Source: Calditrichota bacterium
Lineage (GTDB): Bacteria; CLD3
NCBI GenBank assembly: GCA_008501735.1
Contig: QQUF01000056.1
Location: 1-64,000 of the forward strand
Direction of reading: 5' to 3'
DNA: 64,000 bases
Shown: piece after piece, positions 37,255 through 45,496 of the stretch
Position numbering within the stretch: position 1 is the stretch's first letter
How the letters are laid out: every line of letters begins with the position of its first letter
Translations under genes and position numbers: made by a program
Notes under the pieces: model-generated
Database searches by the model: none
What the model saw: the letters and a program-made list of their open reading frames with translations, nothing else
Told to the model about the DNA's origin: nothing

Positions 37255-38688
37255 TTAAACTTTTGGGCTTTTAGAATCAAGTACTAAACTTTTGTTTTTA
37301 AAGACTTCCCAAAATAAAATCAAGTAAAAAGGAACGTACTGAACCAAACTAACCCAAAGTTCTTCTTTCCAAATTCCTAAAGACGAATAATCTTTTAAAA
37401 CATAGTAAGAAATCAAGATTAAACAACTAAGTAGTAAAAAGCTAAAGTAACGCCAAATTGCTAAAAATGGTAAAATCCAAATCAAGTACCAAGGTTGTAA
37501 AGTTGGAGTTAATAAAAGGTAAAGAACCAAAAGAATGAAAATTGTTTTTACGGTTTCAAGTTTGCTTTCTGACTTTGGGTTTTTCCAAAAAAGGAAAAGC
37601 CAAGTAATTCCCCAAGTTACTAAAATTATCAATTTTGAAAAATCACGAGCGGGATTTTCTAAAGTTAAAGAACCAATTTCTAGGGCTTTATCGGTTTTTA
37701 ATCCTAAAAAAATAAGTCCGTTTTTAAGTAGAGCAAAAATGGATTCATTAAAGCTCCAGTTTTTTGAGTAGGCAAAAAAACCTGCGAGAAGTTTTGAACC
37801 TATTTCTACAAAAGGTAAGTAAAGCAAAATTACAATTCCTAAAGCCAGAGCAATTCCTTTAAAGGTTCTACCTTTTCTGAAAAATGGCAAAAATGCAAAA
37901 GGAATGAATTTTACTAAACCTGCAAAAGTGATAAAAATTATTGGAAAGTAAGAATGGATTCCTAGCTTCGCAGGAATGGTATCTTCTTTTTTTTCGTGTT
38001 TTTTCGTGGGCAAAAAAATTAGAAAAAAATAAATTCCAAGAAAGATGAAAAAGATGCCGATTACGTCGCTGTGTCCTTGTCCTGAAAATTCTAAAATTGC
38101 AAGTGGGTTTAGGAAGTAGAAGAAAAAGTATTCTTTCTTTTCATTGAGAAGAATTAAAATTTTGTAAACCAAAAAACTTAGCCCAAATTCAAAAAGCAAA
38201 ATCAAAAATTTCATTCCAAAAACAGTAGCACTGAGAAACGAATTTATTGCAAAAATTAATTGTAAAATCGGTGGATAAACTGTCGGAATTTCTTTGTGGT
38301 TGATGAATGGGTAAATTTCCGAATCTCTGAAAACTTTGAGCGAGTCTGAATTTGGAGCAAATTCGTAAGGGTTTTGGCCTAAAGCAAAAATCTTTCCGTC
38401 CCAAACATACCGAAAAATATCGTCTGAAAGTGTAGGTTCTGAAAATAGAAAAAATAAACGAATCAAAATTCCCAAGCCAAGAATTAGAAAAAATGACTTT
38501 GGTGAAAGTTCGGCTTCTTTCAGAAAAAGTAAATTTGCCAAATAAAAAATTGAAAGAGGAATTACAAGAAAAAGAAACGTCTCAATGTTTTGTCTAAGGT
38601 TTCCAAGGAAGAAAATTGCAAGGAAAACGGAAGTTTGCAGAGTTGCTAGAATGGTTACAGAAAGAGAGTTTTTGTCTTTTAAAACCAC
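37255..38688 (-). CDS. GT87/DUF2029-like polytopic membrane glycosyltransferase
   Basis: A 477-residue membrane protein with about 10-12 hydrophobic segments. The acidic loop after the second or third segment (SEPTLSDDIFRYVWDG, then NPYEFAP and PTVYPP) is the hallmark of the GT-C superfamily, which uses polyprenyl-phosphate sugars. It is close to the mannosyltransferase-like families 39/87. The start is a GTG whose frame overlaps the end of the rhomboid gene by 10 nt. One hydrophilic loop (about residues 227-245, KKHEKKEDTIPAKLGIHS) is encoded by two dispersed-repeat sequences. Substrate unknown. Confidence 0.8.
   Translation of the reverse strand: MVLKDKNSLSVTILATLQTSVFLAIFFLGNLRQNIETFLFLVIPLSIFYLANLLFLKEAELSPKSFFLILGLGILIRLFFLFSEPTLSDDIFRYVWDGKIFALGQNPYEFAPNSDSLKVFRDSEIYPFINHKEIPTVYPPILQLIFAINSFLSATVFGMKFLILLFEFGLSFLVYKILILLNEKKEYFFFYFLNPLAILEFSGQGHSDVIGIFFIFLGIYFFLIFLPTKKHEKKEDTIPAKLGIHSYFPIIFITFAGLVKFIPFAFLPFFRKGRTFKGIALALGIVILLYLPFVEIGSKLLAGFFAYSKNWSFNESIFALLKNGLIFLGLKTDKALEIGSLTLENPARDFSKLIILVTWGITWLFLFWKNPKSESKLETVKTIFILLVLYLLLTPTLQPWYLIWILPFLAIWRYFSFLLLSCLILISYYVLKDYSSLGIWKEELWVSLVQYVPFYLILFWEVFKNKSLVLDSKSPKV
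37958..38011. repeat. Dispersed repeats inside the GT87-like coding region
   Basis: ATTCCTAGCTTCGCAGGAAT (37958-37977) is a near-palindrome, and 37988-38011 is a T-rich TTTCGTG repeat related to 10436-10463. Together they code in frame for a charged loop of the membrane protein. Confidence 0.6.
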
Positions 38689-39602
38689 TGTTCATTACTC
38701 TTTGAAAGGACCCAATTTTCGTTGCCTGTTAAATATTTGCCTTTAAATTTTAGGAATTCATCTGAATCTTTATTTTCGTTTACAGCAACGGCAAGAGCAG
38801 AGACGAAAAATAAGAAGTAAATTGAGCCGATGAGAAGAGTTCTACTTAAACCCTGAATTTTAAAAGAGTCATAGATTCCTTTATCAAAATCAAATTTGTA
38901 ACGAGGAGTCAAGCCAACACCAAGTGAAAGTCCTCCGAGAAGTCCGCCAATATGAGCGTAGTTGTCGATTCCAGAAGTTGAAAATCCAATGACTAAGTTT
39001 AAAACCGCAATGAAAATTGTAGAGATTAAAGTTTTTTTCCCTGACTCGCCGAACATTTCTCTGTTGATTGCAAAAAAAGAAATCAAAGCTCCAATCAAAC
39101 CAAAAACTGCTCCACTTGCACCAGCAGAAATTGAGTTGTTAAAAGCATAACTGAACAAACTTCCCCAAAGCCCAGAAATAAAATAAATCACAAGAAAGTC
39201 AATTTTACCAAAAAAGCATTCGACACTTTTTCCTAAGATAAAAAGTGCGTAAAGATTGAAGAATAAATGAATTATTCCAATGTGAATAAACATTGAAGTT
39301 AGAAGTCGCCAGTATTCACCATCAGTTATTAAAGGGTTGAACTTAGCACCAAATAAAATTAACATTTCAGGCGAAGTTGCGTCACCAACATATTTCATCA
39401 CAAGCCAAATAATTCCAATGCAAACCATTATTGCTTTAGTCAAGTAATCGGTTTTGGATTTCTGAACTATACTTTTATCGATTGGTTGTTCTTCTTCTAT
39501 CTTTTCGTTTTCGTAATCAAACCCACAAACAGGACAAATCAAATGTTCTATGAAAATTTGTGAGCTACATTTCGGGCATTTTTTTTGTTTGAATTCTGTC
39601 AT
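38679..39602 (-). CDS. Rhomboid intramembrane serine protease with zinc ribbon
   Basis: A 307-residue protein. The N-terminal zinc ribbon uses C9, C12, C23 and C26 (CPKC, CPVC). A linker leads to a seven-segment rhomboid core: WRLLTSMFIHIGIIHLFFN, the catalytic serine S163 in GASGAVFG, and the catalytic His217 in YAHIGGLLGG. It cleaves substrates within the membrane; targets are unknown. The zinc ribbon is a common bacterial fusion of unclear role. It overlaps the GT87-like gene by 10 nt, so the two are co-expressed. Confidence 0.92.
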   Translation of the reverse strand: MTEFKQKKCPKCSSQIFIEHLICPVCGFDYENEKIEEEQPIDKSIVQKSKTDYLTKAIMVCIGIIWLVMKYVGDATSPEMLILFGAKFNPLITDGEYWRLLTSMFIHIGIIHLFFNLYALFILGKSVECFFGKIDFLVIYFISGLWGSLFSYAFNNSISAGASGAVFGLIGALISFFAINREMFGESGKKTLISTIFIAVLNLVIGFSTSGIDNYAHIGGLLGGLSLGVGLTPRYKFDFDKGIYDSFKIQGLSRTLLIGSIYFLFFVSALAVAVNENKDSDEFLKFKGKYLTGNENWVLSKSNEQWF

Positions 39603-39804
39603 TTTAAAATTTTAAAAAAAACTGGAATTTTTTCTTCTAAGAATTAGTAATGTTTGTCGAAATAAATTATACTTTTATCTAAAGTTGATGATAAATCTAC
39701 AATTTAATGATACAATGTTTTCAGATTTCATAAATCAAATTTTGTACGTGTTTTGTCAATTTAAATATTTCTGGTACGTTAACTAATTTCACAGGGGAAC
39801 TTTT

Positions 39805-39918
39805 ATGAAAGCATTTTTCAATTCTGTTTTCAGAAAAAAGCAAGACAGAGAGCTAATTTATGCTCTAATGCTTGTTGCTTTTTTTTGTGCAGCATTAGCA
39901 GCGGGTACAAACCCGTAG
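39805..39918 (+). CDS. 37-residue single-pass membrane peptide
   Basis: The ATG at 39805 follows an AGGGGA ribosome-binding site at 6-nt spacing. The peptide has a basic start (MKAFFNSVFRKKQDR), a hydrophobic helix (LIYALMLVAFFCAALAA) and a short tail GTNP. The ELIYALML segment is loosely like the E-x-Y-A-L of Flp-type pilins, but the peptide is shorter and no pilus genes are near, so the resemblance is weak. A terminator follows at once. It is read rightward between two leftward genes, so it is a transcription unit of its own. It was found by reading the gap and has no known family. Confidence 0.55.
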   Translation: MKAFFNSVFRKKQDRELIYALMLVAFFCAALAAGTNP

Positions 39919-39931
39919 AAAGTTGTGTTTG

Positions 39932-39968
39932 GGGCTTAATCGAACAATCCTTTTAAGCCCTTTTTTAT
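39932..39968 (+). terminator. Intrinsic terminator of the small-peptide gene
   Basis: GGGCTTAA and TTAAGCCC pair across a 13-nt loop and are followed by TTTTTTATTTT. The hairpin overlaps the last codons and stop of the leftward AsmA-like gene. Confidence 0.7.
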
Positions 39969-42821
39969 TTTCTTTTTTGCTTCTTCTTCAGCTTTCTTCT
40001 TTGCTTTTTCTGCTTCTTTTTTCAATTTATCAGCTTCTTCTTTAATTTTCTTTTCTGTTTCACGTTTAGCAATCTCTTTCGCCTTTTGTTTCTTAGGTTC
40101 TAAGTCAACATCAACGCTTGGATCACTTGCATTGCCTGTAATTTTAAAATCCAAAACAACTCTACCATTTTTATCTTTTATTACCTCATCGGCGTATTTT
40201 CCGCCAACTCCACCAAGTAATTTTGCGGAATTAATTTTATCTGAATTTGCTTTTGAAACAAGCATACTCATTCGTAAATCGATTTTATCGTCCAAAGAAA
40301 CCCACCCATTTCCTGTAAAATCAGAAGTTCTGCCTTTGTAATCAATATTTTTTAATAAAATTTTACCATTCTCAATTGTGTAAGAATGGTCTGCGTGGCT
40401 GACTTCGTAAGCGTCAAAATTCAAAGCGTCAAGCCCTGGGACTTTCGAGAGCTTTTGAAGTCCTTTGAAATTTTTAACTATCGCATTGTCGAGTTTGAGA
40501 CTTCCTTTTCCGTTCAGACTTGTTGGAATTAAGCCCAAAGTGTCGTCAAGAACTCCTCTGTAACTTCCGTCCAAAGATAATTTGCCTGAAACATTTTCGT
40601 GCAAATTCCTAGATTTCCCTGTTCCTGCTGTTGCAAGAAAATTGTCAGATTTAAAATATTCTTCGGCTGCAACATTTTTGACACTCAACTTTGCATCGAA
40701 CTTGGACTTCTTCGCATTTTTTGCATTCCAATTTACATCTCCTGAAATTTTACCTTTAAACAAATCCAACCTCAAATTGTTCAAGTCCACAACTTGATCT
40801 TTTAAACTGAAATTTGCAGAAACATTTTCATAATTGATTTTATCAAAACGAACTTTTTGGAAATTTACTTTTCCATTCAAATTCAAGTCGGGTAGAGGAG
40901 CCATTGGTTCAGCTTTTTCAGTCGTTTCTGTAACAGGTAAAAATTCGTCAACATCTAAAAGTGTAGAAACAACTTCAAAGTTGACATTCGGAGTTTTTGC
41001 TTTTTCCTCACCGAGAACTAATGCAAGAAAATCAGTAACTCTAAGATTTTGTAAAGCAATGTCAGATTTCCCGATTTTGAGCGATACTTTGGAAGCGGAA
41101 ATTAATTTGTTTGTAACTTTAACTTTTCCGTTCACTTCGCTAACAGGCTTTAGCAAAGTTTCTTTTGAAAGTCCGACGTTTATTTTCTCAAGTGAGATTT
41201 CTCCGTCAACAGCCATTGCCTCAGGAGTTTTGGCTTTTCCTTTTGCGTTTAGCGAAACCGAAACTTTGCCGTCAAGAGTCATTCCGTCTTCGAGTGGAAC
41301 AAAATCTTTTACTTCTGCTAAGTTCATCGTCGCTTTCAAATCTGCGTCAAGGTAAGGATTCTGCAAGTCTTTGAGTTTTGCCTTGAGCGAAATCGGGTTT
41401 TGTCCGAGATTTGCAGAAAGATTTCTGAGGTCTAATTCTTTTTCTGTAAAAATTGCGTCAATGTTCAAGTTTGAAATCGGCTTCGGAACTTCGGGATATT
41501 TTACTGAGCCTTTTGCAAGTTGGATTTTACCGCTAAGTTTCGGCGGGTTTTGAACAGACATTTCGTCAACTAAGCCTTCGACTTTTACGTTTGCTTCAAG
41601 CAGTCCGCTAATTTCAAGACCTTTTTCCAAAGGGTAAAAATCCTTTGCTTCTGCAAGATTGAAGTTTGTCTGAATTTCTGCTTTAACAAAAGGCTTTTCA
41701 AAATTTTTCACGTTAGCTGTCAAGTCAAGGCTGTTGCTTCCCATTTTCGAGGAAAATTTTGTAACCGTCAGTTCTTTGTCGGTGAAAACAATGTCAACAT
41801 TAATTTTTTCAATCGGTTTCGGAACAATCGGATACTGCACAAAAGCATCACTGACTTTTAACAAACCTGAAATTGAAGGTGATTTTTCGTTCCCAAGTTC
41901 GCCTTTCGCTTGGACTTTGAGTTGGACTAAACCTGAACTTTTCAAATCCTCAATTCCTTCAACGGCATCGCTTGGAATGAGTGTCAGAAGTTTTCCAATG
42001 TCGATTTGGTTTGACTCAACACTTAAGTCAACATTCATCACTTCGTCGTTGAAATTTTTCACAGAACCACTCGTTTTGAGTTTAACTTGGTTTAGTTGTA
42101 AAGTGGCTTCTTTTAGCGAAAAAGCTCCGACAGGCAAATTAATGTGGCTTTCGTGTGTGAGTTTGAAGTAAAGCCCTTTGATTTTTTCTTTTGAAACTGA
42201 TTCATCAGCAAAGATAATTTCTTGAATTTCAAAGAAGCCCGAAGCGTTAATATTTTCAAGTTTTTTGTCAAGGTCGAATTCGATGTGTTGGTTAATTCCG
42301 CTCAGGAAAATCTGTTGTTTGGTTTGCTCGTTTGTGTAAGAAATTTTTCCGTCCAAAATTTTCATTCCTGCCAGAGAAAGTGCAACAGGAGATTCTGTGG
42401 TTGTTTCTTCGGTTGCTGTTGTGTCAGCAGAAGTCAAGTCTGCAAAGTTTTCAATTCCGTTAGAATTTACAAAAACATTAATTTCAGGTTCTACAAGTAG
42501 AATTTTGTCGATTTCCAAACTGCTTGAAAAGAGCGGAAGAAGTTTGACAGCAATTTCAATTTCCTTGAGTTTGACAAAAGGTGTTTTGCCAAATTCTGGA
42601 AGTTCTGAGATTTCAAAATTTGTAAGTTCAATTCCAAGAGTTGGAAAAACAGAAAGCGAAACATCGCCAACTTGGACTTTTCTACCATTTAAAGCAGTTT
42701 CGACTTCGGGAACAATTAGTGCTTTAATTTTTTCAGGTGGAAACATAATTTTGAGAGTAACGAGGATTCCACCGAAAATTAAAATTAGAGAGCCTAAAGT
42801 TATTAAAAGTATTTTTTTCAT
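39936..42821 (-). CDS. AsmA-like large envelope protein
   Basis: A 961-residue protein with an N-terminal membrane anchor (KKILLITLGSLILIFGGILVTL) and a long repetitive beta-rich body typical of AsmA/TamB-like lipid-transfer bridges, for example VQVGDVSLSVFPTLGIELTN, GLLEANVKVEGLVDEM and KISGDVNWNAKNA. The C-terminal part matches the AsmA_2 region (GKGSLKLDNAIVKNF, then DLDPSVDVDLEPKK-type ending). The tail is a lysine/glutamate-rich coiled coil (KKAEEEAKKKIKKGLKGLF). Family members move phospholipids to the outer membrane or affect its assembly. It is divergent from the histidine kinase gene across 301 bp. Confidence 0.82.
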   Translation of the reverse strand: MKKILLITLGSLILIFGGILVTLKIMFPPEKIKALIVPEVETALNGRKVQVGDVSLSVFPTLGIELTNFEISELPEFGKTPFVKLKEIEIAVKLLPLFSSSLEIDKILLVEPEINVFVNSNGIENFADLTSADTTATEETTTESPVALSLAGMKILDGKISYTNEQTKQQIFLSGINQHIEFDLDKKLENINASGFFEIQEIIFADESVSKEKIKGLYFKLTHESHINLPVGAFSLKEATLQLNQVKLKTSGSVKNFNDEVMNVDLSVESNQIDIGKLLTLIPSDAVEGIEDLKSSGLVQLKVQAKGELGNEKSPSISGLLKVSDAFVQYPIVPKPIEKINVDIVFTDKELTVTKFSSKMGSNSLDLTANVKNFEKPFVKAEIQTNFNLAEAKDFYPLEKGLEISGLLEANVKVEGLVDEMSVQNPPKLSGKIQLAKGSVKYPEVPKPISNLNIDAIFTEKELDLRNLSANLGQNPISLKAKLKDLQNPYLDADLKATMNLAEVKDFVPLEDGMTLDGKVSVSLNAKGKAKTPEAMAVDGEISLEKINVGLSKETLLKPVSEVNGKVKVTNKLISASKVSLKIGKSDIALQNLRVTDFLALVLGEEKAKTPNVNFEVVSTLLDVDEFLPVTETTEKAEPMAPLPDLNLNGKVNFQKVRFDKINYENVSANFSLKDQVVDLNNLRLDLFKGKISGDVNWNAKNAKKSKFDAKLSVKNVAAEEYFKSDNFLATAGTGKSRNLHENVSGKLSLDGSYRGVLDDTLGLIPTSLNGKGSLKLDNAIVKNFKGLQKLSKVPGLDALNFDAYEVSHADHSYTIENGKILLKNIDYKGRTSDFTGNGWVSLDDKIDLRMSMLVSKANSDKINSAKLLGGVGGKYADEVIKDKNGRVVLDFKITGNASDPSVDVDLEPKKQKAKEIAKRETEKKIKEEADKLKKEAEKAKKKAEEEAKKKIKKGLKGLFD

Positions 42822-42962
42822 TTTGTCTTCTAAGGTTTGATTTGAATTTTTCCAAAGATAGGAAAAAAATTAAAGAATTAAGAATTTTTGGTTTAGTTAT
42901 AAAATTTAATACATTTAGGTTTCTTGCAATACTTTTCATTTCGTAGCGGAATTTGAAGTTTT

Positions 42963-43030
42963 GTTAAACCACCCCATTTTTTCGTTTTCACAAACTTTAA
43001 GTTTGGAGCGAAAAAATGGGGTGGTTTAAC
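42963..43030. repeat. 68-nt nested palindrome between divergent genes
   Basis: 22-bp perfect outer arms (42963-42984 with 43009-43030, beginning GTTAAACCACCCC) enclose a second palindrome CAAACTT-t-AAGTTTG (42991-43005). The 301-bp gap 42822-43122 holds this element and nothing else recognisable. It cannot be a terminator of either flanking gene, because both start here. Confidence 0.85.
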
Positions 43031-43122
43031 GCATTTAAAAATTTGCACTTAATTTAAAGGTTAGTAAGAAATTTGTTAAGAATAAATTTTACCTACCACT
43101 CAATTTAGAATCGGAATTCTTT

Positions 43123-45402
43123 ATGAATTGGATTCCAAAAGACCCTTTATCAAAAATTGACATAAAATACAAATTGCCGCTTGGGTTTGTGTGCCTTTAT
43201 CTTTTCGTGTTTGGAATTGGCGGTTACTTTGTCATTAATTCCGTTTACGCTCCTTTAAACCAAGAAATTCTTTTTCGTCTCCAAAGTGAATCATTGGCTC
43301 AAGCGACTATTTTTGACAAAAAATTAGAAACTCTTGTTCGCCGAGTTGAAGATTTTGCATCTGACGGTTTTATTAGAACTCAAACTAAAATTCAATTAGA
43401 AAATCCAAATCAAACTCGCTCATTAGAAGAGTTGAAAAGACATCTTTTGCTTAACAAATTATCACTCGTTACCGAATTTGCTGATTTACAAATTTACGAT
43501 TTAAAGGGCGAAAGAATCATCAGCGTTAAGGACTTTTCATTTCAGTTTGAGAAAAATGTAAATTCTGATTTGCCAAAAAGTGGTCAGAAACTCAGTTCAA
43601 TAATTGCTCCAAACGAAAAAAATACGTTTCCTGCAACGGCGATAATTACTCCGATTTGGGATATTCATATGGAAAATCAAATTGGATATTTGATTTGCAT
43701 TGTGAATTTGATTTCAGTCATTAACAATACTTCTTTGGATTATCAAGGAAACCTTGACGAATCTAAAATCGAAAAATATTTAACTTTTGTGGATTCAAAA
43801 GGAGTTGCTTTAGAAGTGCCTTGGTGGTTTTTGAAAAGACTTGACCCAATTCAAAATTGGCAAAATGAAGATGAAGTTATTGGGATTAAAGTAATTTCTG
43901 CAAAAGAAGAAAATTCAGTTACGCACGTTGGAAGGCATACTTGTAAAAATGGAAAAGAAATGTTCGGGCAAAGTTATCCGTTAAAAAGTGCAGGTTGGAA
44001 CACTTTGATTGAACTCGACGCAAAAGACGCTTTGATTCCTTTACAAGTTATGGAAGGCAAACTTTTTGGAGTTGCTCTTGCTGTCGCGTTAACGACTTTG
44101 ATTTTACTTTTTTTTCCAATTCAGTATTTAGTCAGACCTCTTAGTGAATTGCAAAAAATGGCATTTTTTATAAAAGAAGGCGATTTTTCCAAAAGAAATA
44201 AGATTTCCTCCGAAGACGAAATCGGGCAATTAGCAAAAACATTTAACTTAATGACTGATGCAATCGAAGAACGAACAACAAATCTTGAAAAAATTGCAAA
44301 TGACCTTGAAAGTCGCGAACGAGAACTTAGAATACAACACAATCGTTTACAGACAGTTGTTAATTCAATGCGAGATGGTTTGATTCTTCTAAATTCTAAA
44401 GGAGAAATTTCACTTTCAAACGAAGCGGCTGAACCTATAATTGATAAATTAGGAGTTGTAGAGGCTCAATTGGGAATCAAGACTTGCCAGAATCACGAAC
44501 AGGATTCTGAAAAATGTCTAAATTGCCTTTTCGACCCATTTAAAGTTTCTTCTTGTGAGCTAAAATCCAATGACAGAATTTATGAATTTATTTCTTCCAA
44601 ACTTCCTTCACTTGGAGGTAATTCGGGAAAGGTTTTAGTGGTCAGAGACATTACTGAAAGAGAATTGATGAAAGAACAACAAGCTCACCAAGAAAGGTTA
44701 GCTGTTCTCGGAAGAACTGCTGCTGTCGTTGCTCACGAAATGAACAATCCTTTGGCGGCGATTTCGATGTACAACCAAATGATGGAAGAAGAACTTCCAA
44801 AAGGCTCACCGTTTTTAGAACACGTTGAAGTCATAAACCGTAACACTGATACTTGCAGACAAATTATTCGGGAACTTCTTGATTACGCAAGAACTCCACA
44901 GCCAAAAGCCGAAGAAGTTGATTTGCAAATTGTTGTGAATAATTCGGTTAGGTTACTTACTTCGCTTTATAGTAAAAAGAAAATAATAATCGAAGAAGTA
45001 CTTGAAACCGAAGATACTTTGATTTGGGGAGATTCAACTCAATTGCAACAAGTATTTGTGAATCTGCTAGATAATGCAATTCAGTCTATAAATTCAAGAG
45101 AAGTAAATATTTGCATCAGAATAGGAAAATTAACTTCTGAAAATCAAGTCTTTGTGGAGGTTAAAGACAACGGTGCTGGAATTCCTTTAGAACTTCAAAG
45201 AGAAATTTTCGAACCATTTTTTACCACTAAAAGTTCAGGTGGAACAGGACTCGGTTTGCCAACAGCTAAAAGAATAATTACTGCTCACAGTGGCGATTTG
45301 ACTCTAGTAAAATCGCAGAAAGGCGAAACGATTTTTAGAGTTGTTTTGCCTTTGCAAGAAATACAAACAACGAATTTTGAAACTGATCCCTTGAAAGTTT
45401 AG
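43123..45402 (+). CDS. Membrane sensor histidine kinase with four-cysteine PAS region
   Basis: A 759-residue NtrB-type kinase. It has a membrane segment at about 17-38, a periplasmic sensor domain (about 40-300), a second membrane segment (about 308-330), HAMP, coiled coil, and a PAS-like domain (about 410-500) with a symmetric cysteine set C455-x9-C465-x2-C468-x9-C478. HisKA follows with phosphoacceptor His538 in VVAHEMNNPLAAIS, then HATPase (FVNLLDNAIQSI, DNGAGIPLELQREIFEPFF, GGTGLGLPT). The cysteines could bind a metal or Fe-S cluster or form redox disulfides. It is followed after 94 nt by its likely partner, an NtrC-type regulator. Confidence 0.93.
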   Translation: MNWIPKDPLSKIDIKYKLPLGFVCLYLFVFGIGGYFVINSVYAPLNQEILFRLQSESLAQATIFDKKLETLVRRVEDFASDGFIRTQTKIQLENPNQTRSLEELKRHLLLNKLSLVTEFADLQIYDLKGERIISVKDFSFQFEKNVNSDLPKSGQKLSSIIAPNEKNTFPATAIITPIWDIHMENQIGYLICIVNLISVINNTSLDYQGNLDESKIEKYLTFVDSKGVALEVPWWFLKRLDPIQNWQNEDEVIGIKVISAKEENSVTHVGRHTCKNGKEMFGQSYPLKSAGWNTLIELDAKDALIPLQVMEGKLFGVALAVALTTLILLFFPIQYLVRPLSELQKMAFFIKEGDFSKRNKISSEDEIGQLAKTFNLMTDAIEERTTNLEKIANDLESRERELRIQHNRLQTVVNSMRDGLILLNSKGEISLSNEAAEPIIDKLGVVEAQLGIKTCQNHEQDSEKCLNCLFDPFKVSSCELKSNDRIYEFISSKLPSLGGNSGKVLVVRDITERELMKEQQAHQERLAVLGRTAAVVAHEMNNPLAAISMYNQMMEEELPKGSPFLEHVEVINRNTDTCRQIIRELLDYARTPQPKAEEVDLQIVVNNSVRLLTSLYSKKKIIIEEVLETEDTLIWGDSTQLQQVFVNLLDNAIQSINSREVNICIRIGKLTSENQVFVEVKDNGAGIPLELQREIFEPFFTTKSSGGTGLGLPTAKRIITAHSGDLTLVKSQKGETIFRVVLPLQEIQTTNFETDPLKV

Positions 45403-45445
45403 AATTCTAATTATGAGCTTAATTCAATATTGCCCTAAAAGCTAA

Positions 45446-45461
45446 AGGCACAGAAATTGCA
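45446..45461 (+). promoter_or_regulatory. Sigma-54-like promoter of the NtrC-type regulator gene
   Basis: AGGCACAGAAATTGCA matches TGGCAYRNNNNTTGCW except at the first base. The GG and GC doublets are correctly spaced. It lies in the 94-nt gap between kinase and regulator genes, 35 nt before the ATG, and suggests that the regulator boosts its own expression. Confidence 0.5.
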
Positions 45462-45496
45462 CACTTCAAATTTTTATTTGACAGGAATAAATTTCA

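Noticed and set aside
39805-39918. The 37-residue peptide as a Flp pilin
   Set aside because: Only the ELIYALML segment resembles Flp pilins; it is too short, and no tad/cpa genes are present, so the name was not used.
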